Shown here: one piece after another, positions 35,696 through 52,240 of the stretch
Numbering within the stretch: the first letter of the stretch is position 1
Layout: each line of letters starts with the position of its first letter
NCBI GenBank assembly: GCA_963995525.1
Contig: OZ023206.1
Location: forward strand, 4,619,795-4,683,794
Direction: 5' to 3'
From: Escarpia spicata
Taxonomy: Eukaryota > Annelida > Polychaeta > Sabellida > Siboglinidae
Length of the DNA stretch: 64,000 nucleotides
Made by a program: the position numbers and the translations under genes
Notes under the pieces: generated by a model
Database searches by the model: none
Told to the model about the DNA's origin: nothing
Seen by the model: the letters and a program-made list of their open reading frames with translations, nothing else

Positions 35696-36834
35696 ATTAC
35701 TACCATATTTGCTTATACACTGGCTCCTTAACACGTACATACAATTGATATGCCCATAGATTTAATGGGATGTCACATGTTGACTAGGCTGCAAGTTTTG
35801 TTCAAGTTATCAACCACTAATGTTTACGTTATACATTAAACATGTTTTCAGCAGCGATGAACATATCACCAACAACTAATCACCCTACCACTGCATATCA
35901 GTGGGCATTATATTCATGATATTTAGGAGACCAGATGGATGGCTTAACTAAGGATCTTGGAGGACTTGGGTGGGAGTCAGTCATTACAAGCGGAAACGGC
36001 GTCTGTTCGAGATAGCAGTTGACTCGATGAAGTTGCATGAATATCAAGACTGACATATATATAAGAAAAAGAATGTGATAGATCGGGACTGACGTTAAAT
36101 ATACACCGGAGCCAACACGTCACAAATTCTTAACTGTATAGATCGTTGTCATAAATTTCAGAAATAACCAGAGTAAAGAAGCGATACGCAGGTCATTGCT
36201 TCAAGTGCGGAAACGAGTCAACGTTTCCATTGCAGCACACGGAGTGATAAAACACCCCTGCACTCACACACACACTAACCCCGTAGCGTGACAAAGGATA
36301 TCAATACTGCAATTCAACATAAACAAATATGGAGATCATTGTTCGACAGTTAATTAGCAATTTGAAAAACTGAGCCTGTATGCTATTGAACGCTTCACGT
36401 AAGCATCACTGTTTCGATAAATTGCCATTTACGTTTGGTTAAGAGCATGCCTTTCTCTCTTTCGAATTGTATTCTCAGAAATTAGCGGCCACTGAAAATT
36501 ACCTCGAAATCGCGTGACAAAAATATGTTTAAACAATGAATAAATTTGCATGTGGTTGGCGATGCAGACTGGGACAAATCATACGGAATACGGGACAAGC
36601 AAGAGCAAACTGGCCACGACACGAGTGGTGCAAATGCCATGTTTGTGTTTATCTTGTCAGGAGCGAACTAATTCGCGTATCCTGCGGTCCTATTGGTTTA
36701 GTGTAGGTCATTAGTATTATATGAGTCATGATAGGGTCGTGTGTCGCTCGACGAAGACCCAAGTCAAAGAGCAGCACACCGCAATCAACTAAACTAACAA
36801 CAGCACATTCAATTCATGAGTCAATCAGCAATAT
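35696..36834. other. Spacer, nothing recognised
   Basis: No named repeat and no credible coding frame. Confidence 0.4.
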
Positions 36835-37447
36835 TCGTCAATCCACTAGACAAACAGCAGCACGCGTCAGTCCACGTGACAAACAACAGCACACGTCAAT
36901 CTACGAGACAAACAGCAACACACGTCAATATACGAGACAAACAGCAACACACGTCAATCTACGAGACAAACAGCAGCACGCGTCAGTCCACGTGAACAAA
37001 CAACAGCACACGTCAATCTACGAGACAAACAGCAACACACGTCAATCTACGAGACAAACAACAGCACACGTCAATCTACGAAACAAACAACAGCACAGAT
37101 CAATCTACGAGACAAACAGCAGCACACGTCAATCTACGAGACAAACAACAGCGCAGTTCAATCTACGAGACAAACAGCAGCACACGTCAATCTAAGAGAC
37201 AAACAGCAGCACACGTCAATCTACGAGACAAACAGCAGCACACGTCAATCTACGAGACAAACAGCAGCACACGTCAATCTACGAGACAAACAACAACATA
37301 CGTCAATCTACGAGACAAACAACAGCATACGCCAATCTACGAGACAAACAACAGCACACGTCAATCTACGAGACAAACAACAACACACGTCAATCTATGA
37401 GACAAACAGCAGCACACGTCAATCTACGAGACAAACAACAGCACACG
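36835..37447. repeat. 29-bp minisatellite (about 21 units)
   Basis: Period 29 bp, read from CGTCAATCTACGAGACAAAC at 37214 and 37243, followed by AGCAGCACA or AACAGCACA. The first few units are more diverged (CCACGTGACAAAC). A plus-strand frame of 155 codons (36728-37195) is a by-product of the repeat, since 29 is not a multiple of three and frames cycle. Confidence 0.95.
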
Positions 37448-38164
37448 AGGATCCACAATAACTTGGTCTGTATGTCAAACCACAAACAAAACTACAGTTG
37501 ACGTGGGGCCGAATGTATTAACACCGTCAGAATCTAGACAATAATTGAAATGTCATAGTGGCTAAATTGTCAACGAAGTGAATTTCACTATTCGTATTTA
37601 GGAGCGATATCCTAATTCTATCGTTGTGACTGGCAGCAATAAATGGTCACTGGCAGCAATAAATGTTCTTATAGAAAGGCAACGACTGCTACAGTAACAA
37701 TGGTTAATTATCGTGCAACAATAAAAATACATTGATATTATCCATTTCGTAAATCTGCCAAGAAACCGGAATTCCTAGGCATTCAAGAATTAGCCATTAT
37801 AATGTGTAATCTGTTTCTACAGTGTAAGTTTTACGACCTAAAGCCGTGTGTTGCAGGCCGTAGTTTTTATAGTAATTTCGACAACGAAATATCTGACACT
37901 TTATCACGCCAGCTTTTTTCTGTATAGGCACCACTCGTTTTCCATTTTTTTTAAGTTTAATGCGTTCCCACTGAATGTCAGAGTTCAGATTTTGTTGACT
38001 GTAAAATTATGTTATACCAAACCGTTAGTACTTATACTTTTTATTTGAATTGTATCTATTTAGTCAAAGTAGTTCCAATTATATTACATAATAAGCAATG
38101 CGTTATTGCCTGATTGATGCAAACATCTTATATTAAAATATACGGTATTGCATACATTTTAAAA
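37448..38164. other. Spacer with a short direct duplication
   Basis: CACTGGCAGCAATAAATG is duplicated with one change near 37628-37665. Otherwise nothing is recognised. Confidence 0.4.
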
Positions 38165-38640
38165 GGGTTTTATGTTCTACTGGACACGGTTGGTATTGAC
38201 TATTGTGCAAGTCAGCGTACTACCATCTCTACGCAATTTCAAGGATGAGACATCGTCTACTAATTATGCGTGTAAGACACTAGTCCACGCTTTAGTGCTA
38301 TCACGGCTGGATTACAGCAACGCGGCGTTGTACGGCATCACGGAGGCACTTGTCAACAAGCTGCAGATGGTACACAAATCGGCAAACAGACTGATCGCAA
38401 GACAGCGAAAGCATCAGTACATAACTCCTGTGTTGATCGAGATGGGTTCGTCGGCGTGTCCAGTATAAACTACTGGTCCTTGTGTTTACTGCTTTACATG
38501 GTCGTGCACCAAGATATATGCGAGATCTTGTGACACCCTATTTGCCCACCCGCAACCTCGGATCTGCTAATCTGCGTCTGCTGGTAATTCAGCGCTACAA
38601 CCTATAGATCTACGACACAATCAGCGTGACGCCACAATCA
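38165..38640 (+). mobile_element. L2/CR1-like LINE reverse-transcriptase C-terminal fragment
   Basis: The frame at 38172-38468 contains CKTLVHALVLSRLDYSNAAL, YGITEALVNKLQMVHKSANR and ITPVLIEM. After a shift it continues YKLLVLVFTALHGRAPRYMR and DLVTPYLPTRNLRSANLRLL. This is the standard order L..A.V.SRLDY.N..L.G, K.Q.V.N.AARL, HITPVL..LHWLP, FK.L..... of the region downstream of the catalytic box. It is truncated 5' and broken. Confidence 0.85.
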
Positions 38641-39129
38641 AAACTTGAAAACTTCCCACTACGCCAGACTGACACCGACTAGTCCCGCTTATAATCGGAC
38701 GTATGGATACACTAGCCGACTGACACTGACCCGACCAGACTAAACCAACACCGACTGTTCTGGTCTGGTAGGATCGGGCGAAAATAATTTGATACGTATT
38801 GAGCTGAATGCAGTTCCAACTCATTATCATTGGGTATTTAGGTACTTGAAAACAATTGGAAATCATACAATTTATTTTGACAATGACTTGTCACTTGATT
38901 CTTAACACATACACATTGTATTTTGCTGCACAAGATGGACTCGTTTCGTTGGCTTCGTTCGCCAGGTGTCGCTGTCGTCGCACAACTCCCCGACCGAGGC
39001 GTCGAGTAGTGAAACGAGCGAGCATTGCATAACGCTGCTTCGACGATACAGCTCTTTAGCGCAATACAGCGGTTCGAGTCTCCGGTCCGGTAAAGCGAGC
39101 GTCGTCATAATTAAGTTACAAAAGGCGCC
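38641..39129. other. Spacer, nothing recognised
   Basis: GACTGACACCGACTAG-type near-repeats at 38668-38755 (GACTGACAC, CGACTGACACTGAC, ACCGACTG) are weakly repetitive. No gene recognised. Confidence 0.35.
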
Positions 39130-39144
39130 GCTCAGACAGTTCAC

Positions 39145-39244
39145 TATTAGTAACACTCGCACACTCGCGCACTCACACAATCGAACACTCGCATACTTAC
39201 TCAATCGCACACTGGCACACTTGCACACATATTCGCGCGCTTGA

Positions 39245-39292
<48 letters not shown>

Positions 39293-39319
39293 TCATGTAC
39301 ACAAACACACCCACCCACC

Positions 39320-39364
<45 letters not shown>

Positions 39365-39470
39365 ACCCACACATACCATGCACATACATACATACATGCA
39401 TGCATACATACATACATACATACATACATGCATATATAGGTAAATACATACATACATACATACACACATG
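39145..39470. repeat. Compound CA, CCCA and CATA microsatellite
   Basis: Runs in order: CACTCGCACACTCGC-like units, (CA)n at 39250-39290, (CCCA)n at about 39308-39330, (CA)n to 39358, and (CATA)n at about 39385-39465. Overlapping frames on both strands are artefacts. Confidence 0.96.
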
Positions 39471-40804
39471 GGGAAACTGCGTGTAAAACGTTCCCCTTAA
39501 TCGAGATTTGTCATCAAGTTGACATGTTTCATTCTAATAAATTGTTCTTTACGGGATCATCTTCTCCACTTATCTTACAACGTCTATGCTAAAATTTAGC
39601 GGGTTTTTATAAATTAAAATTACTGTATCTACGGGGTGTTTCAGGACACCACCCGATTTTTGACTCGCTAAAAAGGTGTGCCCAAAATAGGGCCCTGCAC
39701 ATCCACTTGTATTATTTTGCCATCGCACATTTCGCAAACACATTGTGAATATTCGGACCTGACCAGTCACGATGTGCCAACGGCGCGTATTAGTCACATG
39801 TTATATTTTATTCTCCGTCCTTACTGTCCGAAAACAGTTTGTGCATTATTGTTTATGCACCCAGTTATCTCGCTTGTTTTCGAAGCTACGAGTACGAGAC
39901 ATCGCAGTGGCATGGCGAACGATCTCTTCCTTCCCCGTGTAGTTCCACTCGTGTTGGTTTGAGGCTCTTTCCGCGTAGTAAGATTTTTGTCAGATTTTGT
40001 TCTCAATCGAAGTAGATGTTTGTATGGACTGAGAGTGGTGATGCGTGTCTTTTCTCAGTTACGCGACTTTCACTTTGTTGATTGATCTCCTTTCAGTATA
40101 GGTGAGACATTCCCTACAGGGTTTATAATTATGGTTTGATGATACACACAACTTGGCGATATACTTATATATTACACCACTTGATAATATAATAATATAA
40201 TATAATATGTACCCACACAGCTCATAGTGGCGTTATATATAAAATATATCAATGATCTCTGATTCTGTTACTTAATAATTTTATTAGTATCATTATTATT
40301 ATATAACTGGGTAACATGTAATCCCGTATGTAAAGTAATGTAGTACAATAACACTTTACAAATGCAGGTTTGTGTATTGTATCAACAGCATATCGACGAT
40401 AGCGAACCCCTGTTAGCATAGCGGACAACATAGGAACACGTTTTGGGCGCATTTCACAGCCTCGGGTTGATTATCAAGTTGAATACAAACGCAAGTTTTT
40501 GTAATCTAATACATATATGTCATAGCACGTGGCTTATGTATACCACAGTTGCCGTTGTCTTCAACGCACACAAAACGGAAATATGATATTTTGAAAATAG
40601 TGATAATTTTTTAAGAAAAGTGTGGAAAACCATCTTTTTGAACTCACCTCTTTGAATGTGCGTTTCGTACTTCCGACCATTGTTCATTAGGGCCCATTTA
40701 TAAGTTACAGTACCACGACAAACTTAGCTGTTTATAGGTACAATAAGTCCAAACGGCTAGGGGCTCGTTTTGGACAGTGGGCCCGTTTTGTACGCAGTTC
40801 CTCT
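39471..40804. other. Spacer, nothing recognised
   Basis: An (ATAATAT)-rich patch lies at about 40183-40210. No coding frame or named repeat. Confidence 0.4.
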
Positions 40805-41058
40805 AAATACATACACACATACACGCGTACACGCGTGCACGCATACACGCATACACGCATACACGCATACACGCATACACGCATACACGCATACACGCAT
40901 ACACGCATACACGCATACACGCATACACGCATACACGCATACACGCATACAAACATACATACATACATGCAAACATGCATACATACAGACGTACATGCAT
41001 ACGTACGCAAGTACGTTCGTGCGTGCGTGCGTCCGTACGTGCGTCCGTATGTACGTAC

Positions 41059-41089
<31 letters not shown>

Positions 41090-41153
41090 CATACATACAT
41101 ACATACATACATACATACATACATACATACATACATACATACATACATACATT

Positions 41154-41185
<32 letters not shown>

Positions 41186-41192
41186 CATACAT
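40805..41192. repeat. (CATACACG)n and (CATA)n microsatellite
   Basis: An 8-bp period ACGCATAC from about 40830 to 40950, a mixed ACGTGCGT patch to about 41060, then (CATA)n to 41190. Confidence 0.97.
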
Positions 41193-42519
41193 GTTTTTAT
41201 TTGGCACGCATACATATAATTAGTGAGTATGTAATGCACATTTTGTGCATTTGAGCTTTAAACGAATGATGTTAGCCTAATCTAACTTGCTCGGATGTAA
41301 CCGAGGGAATCCCAGTAACGCATCTCATTCGTTGTTTTGACAACTGGGACAAAGTTCAGTTGCATAATTTGGGTTGAATCTACCAACGCTTACAGTACAT
41401 TCACGTGTGGTTTCCGAAGATGGTTTTCGGGTAGCGTGCTCTGTCCAAAGACAGGTGTAGACGGAGAATGATGTGTGACTGACATGCAACGAGATGTCAC
41501 GTGATTTCTGGCGACAGACGACACTGCACCGACAACTACCGTGTAATTGCCGGAGCACAAATAAAGAACAATTCTGACGCGACTGCGCTGACATGTTTAT
41601 CGGCTCGCTGCAGTTTCCATACCGCATCACTCAATTAGGGCATACGTTAATTGACGATAATTGTTCCCCGTGGAATTCATCTAGTGCGCAATCATTACAC
41701 AGTCATTCTACTACCTGTCGTGCATGTCGTCATAATGAGTGCAGTGCGGGATGTAAAGTTATTATTCTGTATGTGACGTACTTGTCGTAGCAAAGCAAAA
41801 CAAAAACGAAACCTGTTAAGCACAAAGTGAACGTTTATGGGATCATTGTGAGTTCAATGTCCAGTGGCAGCGACTGGACACAGCTGTTTTTGTCTCGGAA
41901 AGAAAGTTGTTGTGATTATTGGAATATGTCAGGTGCGTCAAATAGAAAGCTCCGATCTACCGCCACTAATGGGACATTTCTGTAGCTCAATTTAATATAC
42001 ACTGTAATAGTTGTTATTGTTAATAAAGTTTCAAGATCATGTTTTTTATTTAAATAAATTTGATTTTGATGTAGCTATTAACCTCGAAGACGAAGCTCGG
42101 CGTTGTTATAACTATAAGTTAGCAAATTCAACAAAACTAATAAAATACAAATACATGGTTAGATACATAGTTATTTTATACATACACCTATTTAGGAATG
42201 TAGTACAATTATCTATACGTGTCGTACAAACAGACATACCGTTACATGCACTCTAGATGCAGTTACACTTACAACAATATAGACACCTCATTAAAAGGAA
42301 GTTACATAATAGATAATTAAATATATACGAAGTGAGGCCAATTGTTGTCTTTATATAGTGAGTGGCTCCTACGATAGCGGCACATTTGTCTTAATATCAC
42401 TCACCCATTTTCGCTCTTGTTTGTTTTACTGCGTTGTCTTTAGTTAGTCATTAGGAGTTTCGCTTAATTATAGTTGAAGCATCACATATGGGAACATACG
42501 TGTAAACTGCACACTGTGT
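41193..42519. other. Spacer, nothing recognised
   Basis: A minus-strand frame at 41325-41630 (101 codons, cysteine-rich by chance) and a plus frame at 41593-41790 match nothing I know. Confidence 0.35.
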
Positions 42520-42700
42520 AATTTAATTTGGGGTCAAATAAACATATTGTTCTTGTTCTTGATGAAGTATTGAATACAACAAAGTCTTGTAAATGTCTCG
42601 GACATATCATTTGTGAAGCTCTATCCGACGAAAAGAATATAAAATCCAAAGAAAGGAATCTGTACGGTAGAATAATATTCTACTCAGACAAATTTATTCC
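42520..42700 (+). mobile_element. Short LINE reverse-transcriptase thumb fragment
   Basis: The translation reads LDEVLNTTKSCKCLGHIICE followed by ALSDEKNIKSKERNLYGR. The form K.LGH.I...LSDE.DI..Q.R.LY.R is typical of the segment after the thumb in one animal reverse-transcriptase group. Only about 50 codons remain, so the clade is uncertain. Confidence 0.55.
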
Positions 42701-43008
42701 ATTTCCAAGAAGAAGAAGAAACTGTTCAATCTTTTTGTAGTAATGTGTATTTACGTTCTTTATGGGCTAATTATAGCAAAGCACTTTACTGTTTCTGTAA
42801 TTATGTATTTAAGATTATGCACAACCATCTATGGCGTGTAGTGCTGGCCTAGTGATTGTTAGTTCTTGATTTAACTGTTGTAATACTAGATTTAGAAAAT
42901 GCATGTATAGGATATCTGCGTCAGCGATGCTTATAACACTTCTGTACTGCGCACCAAGTGGATAGAAGCAATTTCTACACTCTTGTAAACTTGTTTACAC
43001 TGTTTCCC

Positions 43009-45113
43009 CTTGTTGCTATGGACGCCATGCATACTGTGTGTACGTTGTTGCTATGGACGCCATGCATATTGTGTGTACGTTGTTGCTCTGGACGCCATGC
43101 ATACAGTGTGTACGTTGTTGCTATGGACGCAATGCATACTGTGTGTACGTTGTTGCTATTTACGCAATGCATACTGTGTGTACGTTGTTGCTATGGACGC
43201 CATGCATACTGTGTGTACGTTGTTGCTATGGACGCCGTGCATGCTGTGTGTACGTTGTTGCTATTGACGCCATGCATACTGTGTGTACGTTGTTGCTATG
43301 GACGCCATGCATATTGTGTGTACGTTGTTGCTCTGGACGCCATGCATACAGTGTGTACGTTGTTGCTATGGACGCAATGCATACTGTGTGTACGTTGTTG
43401 CTATTTACGCAATGCATACTGTGTGTACGTTGTTGCTATGGACGCCATGCATACTGTGTGTACGTTGTTGCTATGGACGCCGTGCATGCTGTGTGTACGT
43501 TGTTGCTATTGACGCAATGCATACTGTGTGCACGTTGTTGTTATGGACGCCATGTATACTGTGTGTACGTCTTGCTATGGACGCAATGCATACGGTGTGT
43601 ACGTTGTTGCTATGGACGCAATGCATACTGTGTGTACGTTGTTGCTATGGACGCAATGCATACTGTATGTACGTTGTTGCTATCGACGCAATGCATACTA
43701 TGTGTACGTTGTTGCTATGGACGCAATGCATACTGTATGTACGTTGTTGCTATGGACGCCATGCATACTGTATGATCGTTGTTGCTATGGACGCAATGCA
43801 TACTGTATGTACGTTGTTGCTATGGACGCAATGTACACTGTATGCACGTTGTTGCTATGGACGCAATGCATACTGAGTGTACGTTGTTGCTATGGACGCA
43901 ATGCATACTGTGTGTACGTTGTTGCTATGGACGCAATGCATACTATGTGTACGTTGTTGCTATGGACGCAATGCATACTGTATGTACGTTGTTGCTATGG
44001 ACGCGATGCATACTATGTGTACGTTGTTGCTATGGACGCAATTCATACTGTATGTACGTTGTTGCTATGGACGCCATGCATACTCTGTGATCGTTGTTGC
44101 TATGGACGCAATGCATACTGTATGTACGTTGTTGCTATGGACGCAATGCATACTGTATGTACGTTGTTGCTATGGACGCAATGCATACTGAGTGTACGTT
44201 GTTGCTATGGACGCAATGCATACTGTGTGTACGTTGTTGCTATGGACGCAATGCATACTATGTGTACGTTGTTGCTATGGACGCAATGCATACGGTGTGT
44301 ACGTTGTTGCTATGGACGCAATGCATACTGTGTGTACGTTGTTGCTATGGACGCAATGCATACTGTATGTACGTTGTTGCTATGGACGCAATGCATACTA
44401 TGTGTACGTTGTTGCTATGGACGCAATGCATACTGTATGTACGTTGTTGCTATGGACGCAATGCATACGGTGTGTACGTTGTTGCTATGGGCGCAATGCA
44501 TACTGTGTGTACGTTGTTGCTATGGACGCAATGCATACTATATGTACGTTGTTGCTATGGACGCAATGCATACTATGTGTACGTTGTTGCTATGGACGCA
44601 ATGCATACTGTATGTACGTTGTTGCTATGGACGCCATGCATACTGTATGTACGTTGTTGCTATGGACGCAATGCATACTGAGTGTACGTTGTTGCTATGG
44701 ACGCAATGCATACTGTGTGTACGTTGTTGCTATGGACGCAATGCATACTATGTGTACGTTGTTGCTATGGACGCAATGCATACTGTATGTACGTTGTTGC
44801 TATGGACGCGATGCATACTGTGTGACCGTTGTTGCTATGGACGCAATGCATACTGTATGTACGTTGTTGCTATGGACGCAATGCATACTGTATGTACGTT
44901 GTTGCTATGGACGCAATGCATACTGAGTGTACGTTGTTGCTATGGACGCAATGCATACTGTGTGTACGTTGTTGCTATGGACGCAATGCATACTATGTGT
45001 ACGTTGTTGCTATGGACGCAATGCATACTGTATGTACGTTGTTGCTATGGACGCGATGCATACTGTGTGACCGTTGTTGCTATGGACGCAATGCATACTG
45101 TGTGTACGTTTTG
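43009..45113. repeat. 35-bp minisatellite without stop codons in any plus frame (about 60 units)
   Basis: Period 35 bp, read from GACGCC at 43021 and 43056. The unit is TGTTGCTATGGACGCAATGC followed by ATACTGTGTGTACGT. The first seven-unit block of 245 bp (43038) is repeated at 43283. Longer offsets of 315 and 735 bp also give near-identical blocks. Since 35 leaves remainder two on division by three, each plus frame cycles through all phases. The unit lacks stops in all of them, so frames up to 583 codons (43528-45279) remain open. Confidence 0.97.
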
Positions 45114-45225
45114 TCTGAAATCAAAATTGATTGATTGTTTGTGTTGTTGTTTGTGTTGTTGTTTGTGCTGCTGCTGTTTTTCTTGTTGTTGCTGCTGCTG
45201 CTGCAGAACTCTATCCAGCTCCTCC
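45114..45225. repeat. Short TGT/CTG-rich patch after the 35-bp array
   Basis: TGTTGTTTGTGTTGTTGTTT units, then (TGC)n at about 45186-45203. The minus strand reads a polyglutamine run (LQQQQQQQEKQQQHKQQH) in a frame that starts at 45251, but it continues straight into the minisatellite, so I do not call it an exon. Confidence 0.7.
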
Positions 45226-48825
<3,600 letters not shown>

Positions 48826-49120
48826 AGTGCAGTAGCGCAGTTGTGCATCGGACTCTCGACTGAGAGAACCCGGGTTCACATCCTGTGCTGCCATGTCGAA
48901 CCTTGGGCAAGGTCGTTCACTCTACGTTGCTTCAATTCACTTAGCTGTTGGAATGAGTACCTGGCTGTAAACAGATGTGGCTATTTGCACCATTGCTGAC
49001 TGCTTCCCAGAGAAGTTGAGATGATGTTCGATTGAACAGGTCTGCCAGAGAGTAAAGTGTAAATCGCATTGAACAGTCTTAATGATTTGATACAGCGCTT
49101 TTATAAGAAAACACCTTTTA
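48826..49120 (+). mobile_element. tRNA-derived SINE, copy 4
   Basis: Begins GTGGAGTGCAGTAGCGCAGT, with A-box-like AGTAGCGCAGTTGTGCA and B-box-like GGTTCACATCC. It continues CCTTGGGCAAGGTCGTTCAC, GAATGAGTACCTGGC and AGTAAAGTGTAAATCGC to ATACAGCGCTTTTATAAG. Its 3' end is followed directly by a hAT-like end at 49122. Confidence 0.85.
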
Positions 49121-49121
49121 A

Positions 49122-49799
49122 CAGGGGTCGGCAACCTGCGTCCCGCGGAGCTATTTCATGCGGCCTGCGGACTAAACATTATATTATCCACAAAGCGGCC
49201 CACGAATTAACATCATCCTCCAAGAGAGCTAGTATGGCAAATGAATGAAAATGTAATGGACGTCATCCATCCATCCATGAATACCCTGAACTGGCAATTC
49301 CAGGACCTTCTGGTAGAGATTATTGCGCAAAATCAAGCGTTGAGGTGCAGCCTGAGTTGAGGTGCCATGCTCGGCCGCATGTAACAGCTGAAATACGGGA
49401 TTTTACGGAGCAGATCAAAGGCCACAGAAGTAATTTACTGATTCCACGTGGATTTGCGATTTTGCATTTCTTGTCGACATCACGGCGCACCCCAGTCTGC
49501 CTAATGTTCAACTCCAGGTACGTTTGGTGGTGCAGCAACTGTACCAAATGCCACACTAGTATTACATATGATGTGTTTTGTGTCCCAAATAAAGAACATT
49601 TGATGTTTGCGTTTGACATGAGTCTCCACTTGGGGTGCTTCAGTCGGCGGGATTTTTGTATTTTTTTGTTTAAGTACATTTCTACAAAAATACTTTTTCC
49701 TTTTAGTTAAGTACTTGTTGTGGATACTTTTACTTATAATTAAGTCATTTGGGAGCTACTCTTACTAAATTACTTTATTCGAGTACTTATCCCAGCACT
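49122..49799. mobile_element. Possible hAT-like DNA transposon ends
   Basis: CAGGGGTCGGCAACCTGCG at 49122 resembles a common hAT terminal sequence (CAGGGGTCGGCAACC). CCCAGCACTG ending at 49798 reads CAGTGCTGGG on the minus strand, another common hAT-type end. The two ends do not match each other and the flanks show no shared 8-bp duplication, so these are probably two different solo ends. No transposase was recognised in the frames between (49345-49710 and its antisense). Confidence 0.3.
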
Positions 49800-50915
49800 G
49801 AGTACGTTGTGCATGGCTTACCACGGCCACAGCAGCATATCGTGTAAAGACGTCTCTTCTTGCTGGAGCAATATTTGTAGTAACAAGAGTCCACGTAATA
49901 GATTGTTGCTGCGTAGACGTCACGCTATTTCACATCTGCTTTAACCAAACCTTGTTCTCTTATAATCCCTTAATGTTACTAGCAACATGCAGTCGATATA
50001 CCTGACGGTATTCCTTGGTAGTTGATAGTCGTGATAAAATATTTACCACACGTTAGAAAACACACAGCATAGAGACCATAACACGCTCGTCGGAGAGAAT
50101 ATGACATTCATGTCCATCAATAGGCCCTGTTGTTGTTATAGAGTAGAATTGTCAAAAGCATGTTACATCTGCGTCTAGTTCATGTTGCCAAGTCCATGAC
50201 GCAGGGTCCGTTTTCCCGAAGTATTCGCCGCGCGCGTGGTTCCGGCAATTGTTTTACGCGCGCATTACGTTTCACACGTTCCGAACAACTGATTTACCCA
50301 GTAAAAGAACTTCGTCATTTTTTAGAGAGTTTATGCAGCCCTCTCGATCTAGAAATAATTATTGTTCTAGTTGCCTTGTCCAACAGTTGTTCTTGCGTGT
50401 TGATCTTGGAGCGATGTCTGATGTGTGCCTATTCCATTTCATCCCGCCACCAACAAAACTTGTCATACATAAGCCCTACATCGTTAATATAAATACGTGG
50501 GAATCGCAAAGATCTTTATCCTTAACAACAAACAATAGCACACTTGTAGCAATAGCTCAAGGTTTAGTAACAACAAAATACAGTGAAACAAAGAGGACAT
50601 TTAAACACTTTCATGTCGCGAAATAGTATGTAAATGTGGCGCCGTTGTACCAAAGGATTAACCGGGGGTTTACGGGACGCAAGATCCTGCGTTCTATACG
50701 CATAGAAACAGTACCCGGACGCGTACAAAATAATCGTTGCGTCTCACGGAACGCATGCGTATCTGTGACATATAACAACAATATATGTTGAATATGAATG
50801 CCTTTAAGTTTAACTTGGTAGTTTATTACCGAATCAGTTCGTTTGGTATTTCGTTTCACGAGTCCTTGCAAATAACCATTCCCATAGGCATATACTTCCC
50901 CATTCTGAAGGGTGC
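49800..50915. other. Spacer, nothing recognised
   Basis: Holds the third GTTACTAGCAAC palindrome (49975-49986). Plus-strand frames at 50160-50492 and 50249-50626 overlap each other and are not recognised. Confidence 0.35.
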
Positions 50916-51434
50916 CTAATCCTCCGCGTGGTGCCGCCCTGTGCGTAGTTTTGCGGAGATCTGTAGGGACTGATTCGCGAACCAGAATACCATTCCAATC
51001 CTTGCGCATGTCCGTTCAGGCTTCAGCGTTTGAGCGCAGTCGCTGTGCGTTTTAAGACTTCCTAATTTATTACAGCTGTAGCGATGAAAAGCAAAGCGAC
51101 TTACGAACATTCTTTTGTATAACCAACCGCTTCTTATCACCAAACAAATGACGGATCGTACGGCGACAATAGAGCGTGCAAGCTCTCCGATCCCGACTCC
51201 CATCCCGGGGCCAATCGCACCAGTCACTCGTCCAACAATCGAACCGATTTGATACCTCAGTGTGTTTATGCCACCATTCCACATTGTTTCAGATATACAG
51301 TACATTGTTATAAAATATTGATTTGAGGGACCTTTTGAGGCCCAAATAGCGCCGTGGATTGCGTCAACATGCAATTTAATAATATTGCTTGTTTCAACTG
51401 CGACCGCAGCGGCGCACACGGATTCAAACCTGAA
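50916..51434 (-). other. Unrecognised open frame with a partial inverted second copy
   Basis: The minus strand stays open for about 172 codons after a TAG. The frame begins at a GTG in the nominal call; no ATG lies at its start. It contains ETMWNGGINTLRYQI followed by a glycine-rich stretch (GAIGPGMGVGIGELARS). The plus strand at 51428-51515 encodes NERYLGHYIPEKMWNDGVNA then LRYDI and a stop. It aligns to the minus frame over about 27 residues with the form Y...YI.E.MWN.G.N.LRY.I. Most codon differences in the best block are third-position or conservative, which suggests both descend from a coding sequence. No family recognised. Confidence 0.35.
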
Positions 51435-51515
51435 CGAGCGCTATTTGGGACATTACATTCCTGAAAAGATGTGGAATGATGGAGTAAACGCGTTGAGGTA
51501 CGACATTTAGGCACA

Positions 51516-52240
51516 ATTGTCATAATACCGAAATCGGGGTGGGCCCGGATTATACATGTCACAATTAAGTGTCCACAGAGTAATGCGCAGTTCCATCTGC
51601 TGCCTATTGGCTAATCCATTGTCACTGTCATCACCACGGTCAGGTTTCCCGCCACCGAAACAAATTCAGGAGCCTTCCAAAGTGAGTCGTGGCTTCCTCG
51701 ATATCTTTAGCTTAGTCTTAAGATATATCCCAATGTGACATTTACACGCAAGCCAAGGCATCTAGCAGACTAGCACGCCCTCTCACAAATGAGGAAGGCT
51801 GCTCTAACTTCCAAAACTACATCGATTATCAAGGGAAAACATTAACAAATAAAACAATTATATTGTAACAAGGCACGTTATTTTATTATCAAACTGATAA
51901 TAATAATAACCGGGTTTACATCGGTTGTATAAGTTGTGATATTTAGAAAACAATACTTACAATTAAAACATAGTAATAAGTAGGACCCTCGCTACATGCT
52001 TGGGACCCCCTCAAAAGAAGGCTGGGGTCCCGAGGACCCTTAAACACAAAAATCCAGGTCAACCTGAAATAAAACATATGTGGATTGAATTCATATTATA
52101 TTACATCCTGTTATCTATTTCCATGTCCACCAAGCCAAAAAAAAAAAAAAATTAATAAATTAGAAATTCCACATTTTATGCTGTGCATCCGGACATTTTC
52201 GAATATGCATATTTTGGCGCGCTTTTCGGGATGCCGAGAT
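51516..52240. other. Spacer, nothing recognised
   Basis: Contains a 13-base A run at about 52139-52151. No gene recognised. Confidence 0.4.

Noticed and set aside
50249..50626. A 125-codon plus-strand frame
   Set aside because: It starts at TTG, overlaps another frame and shows no recognisable motif.
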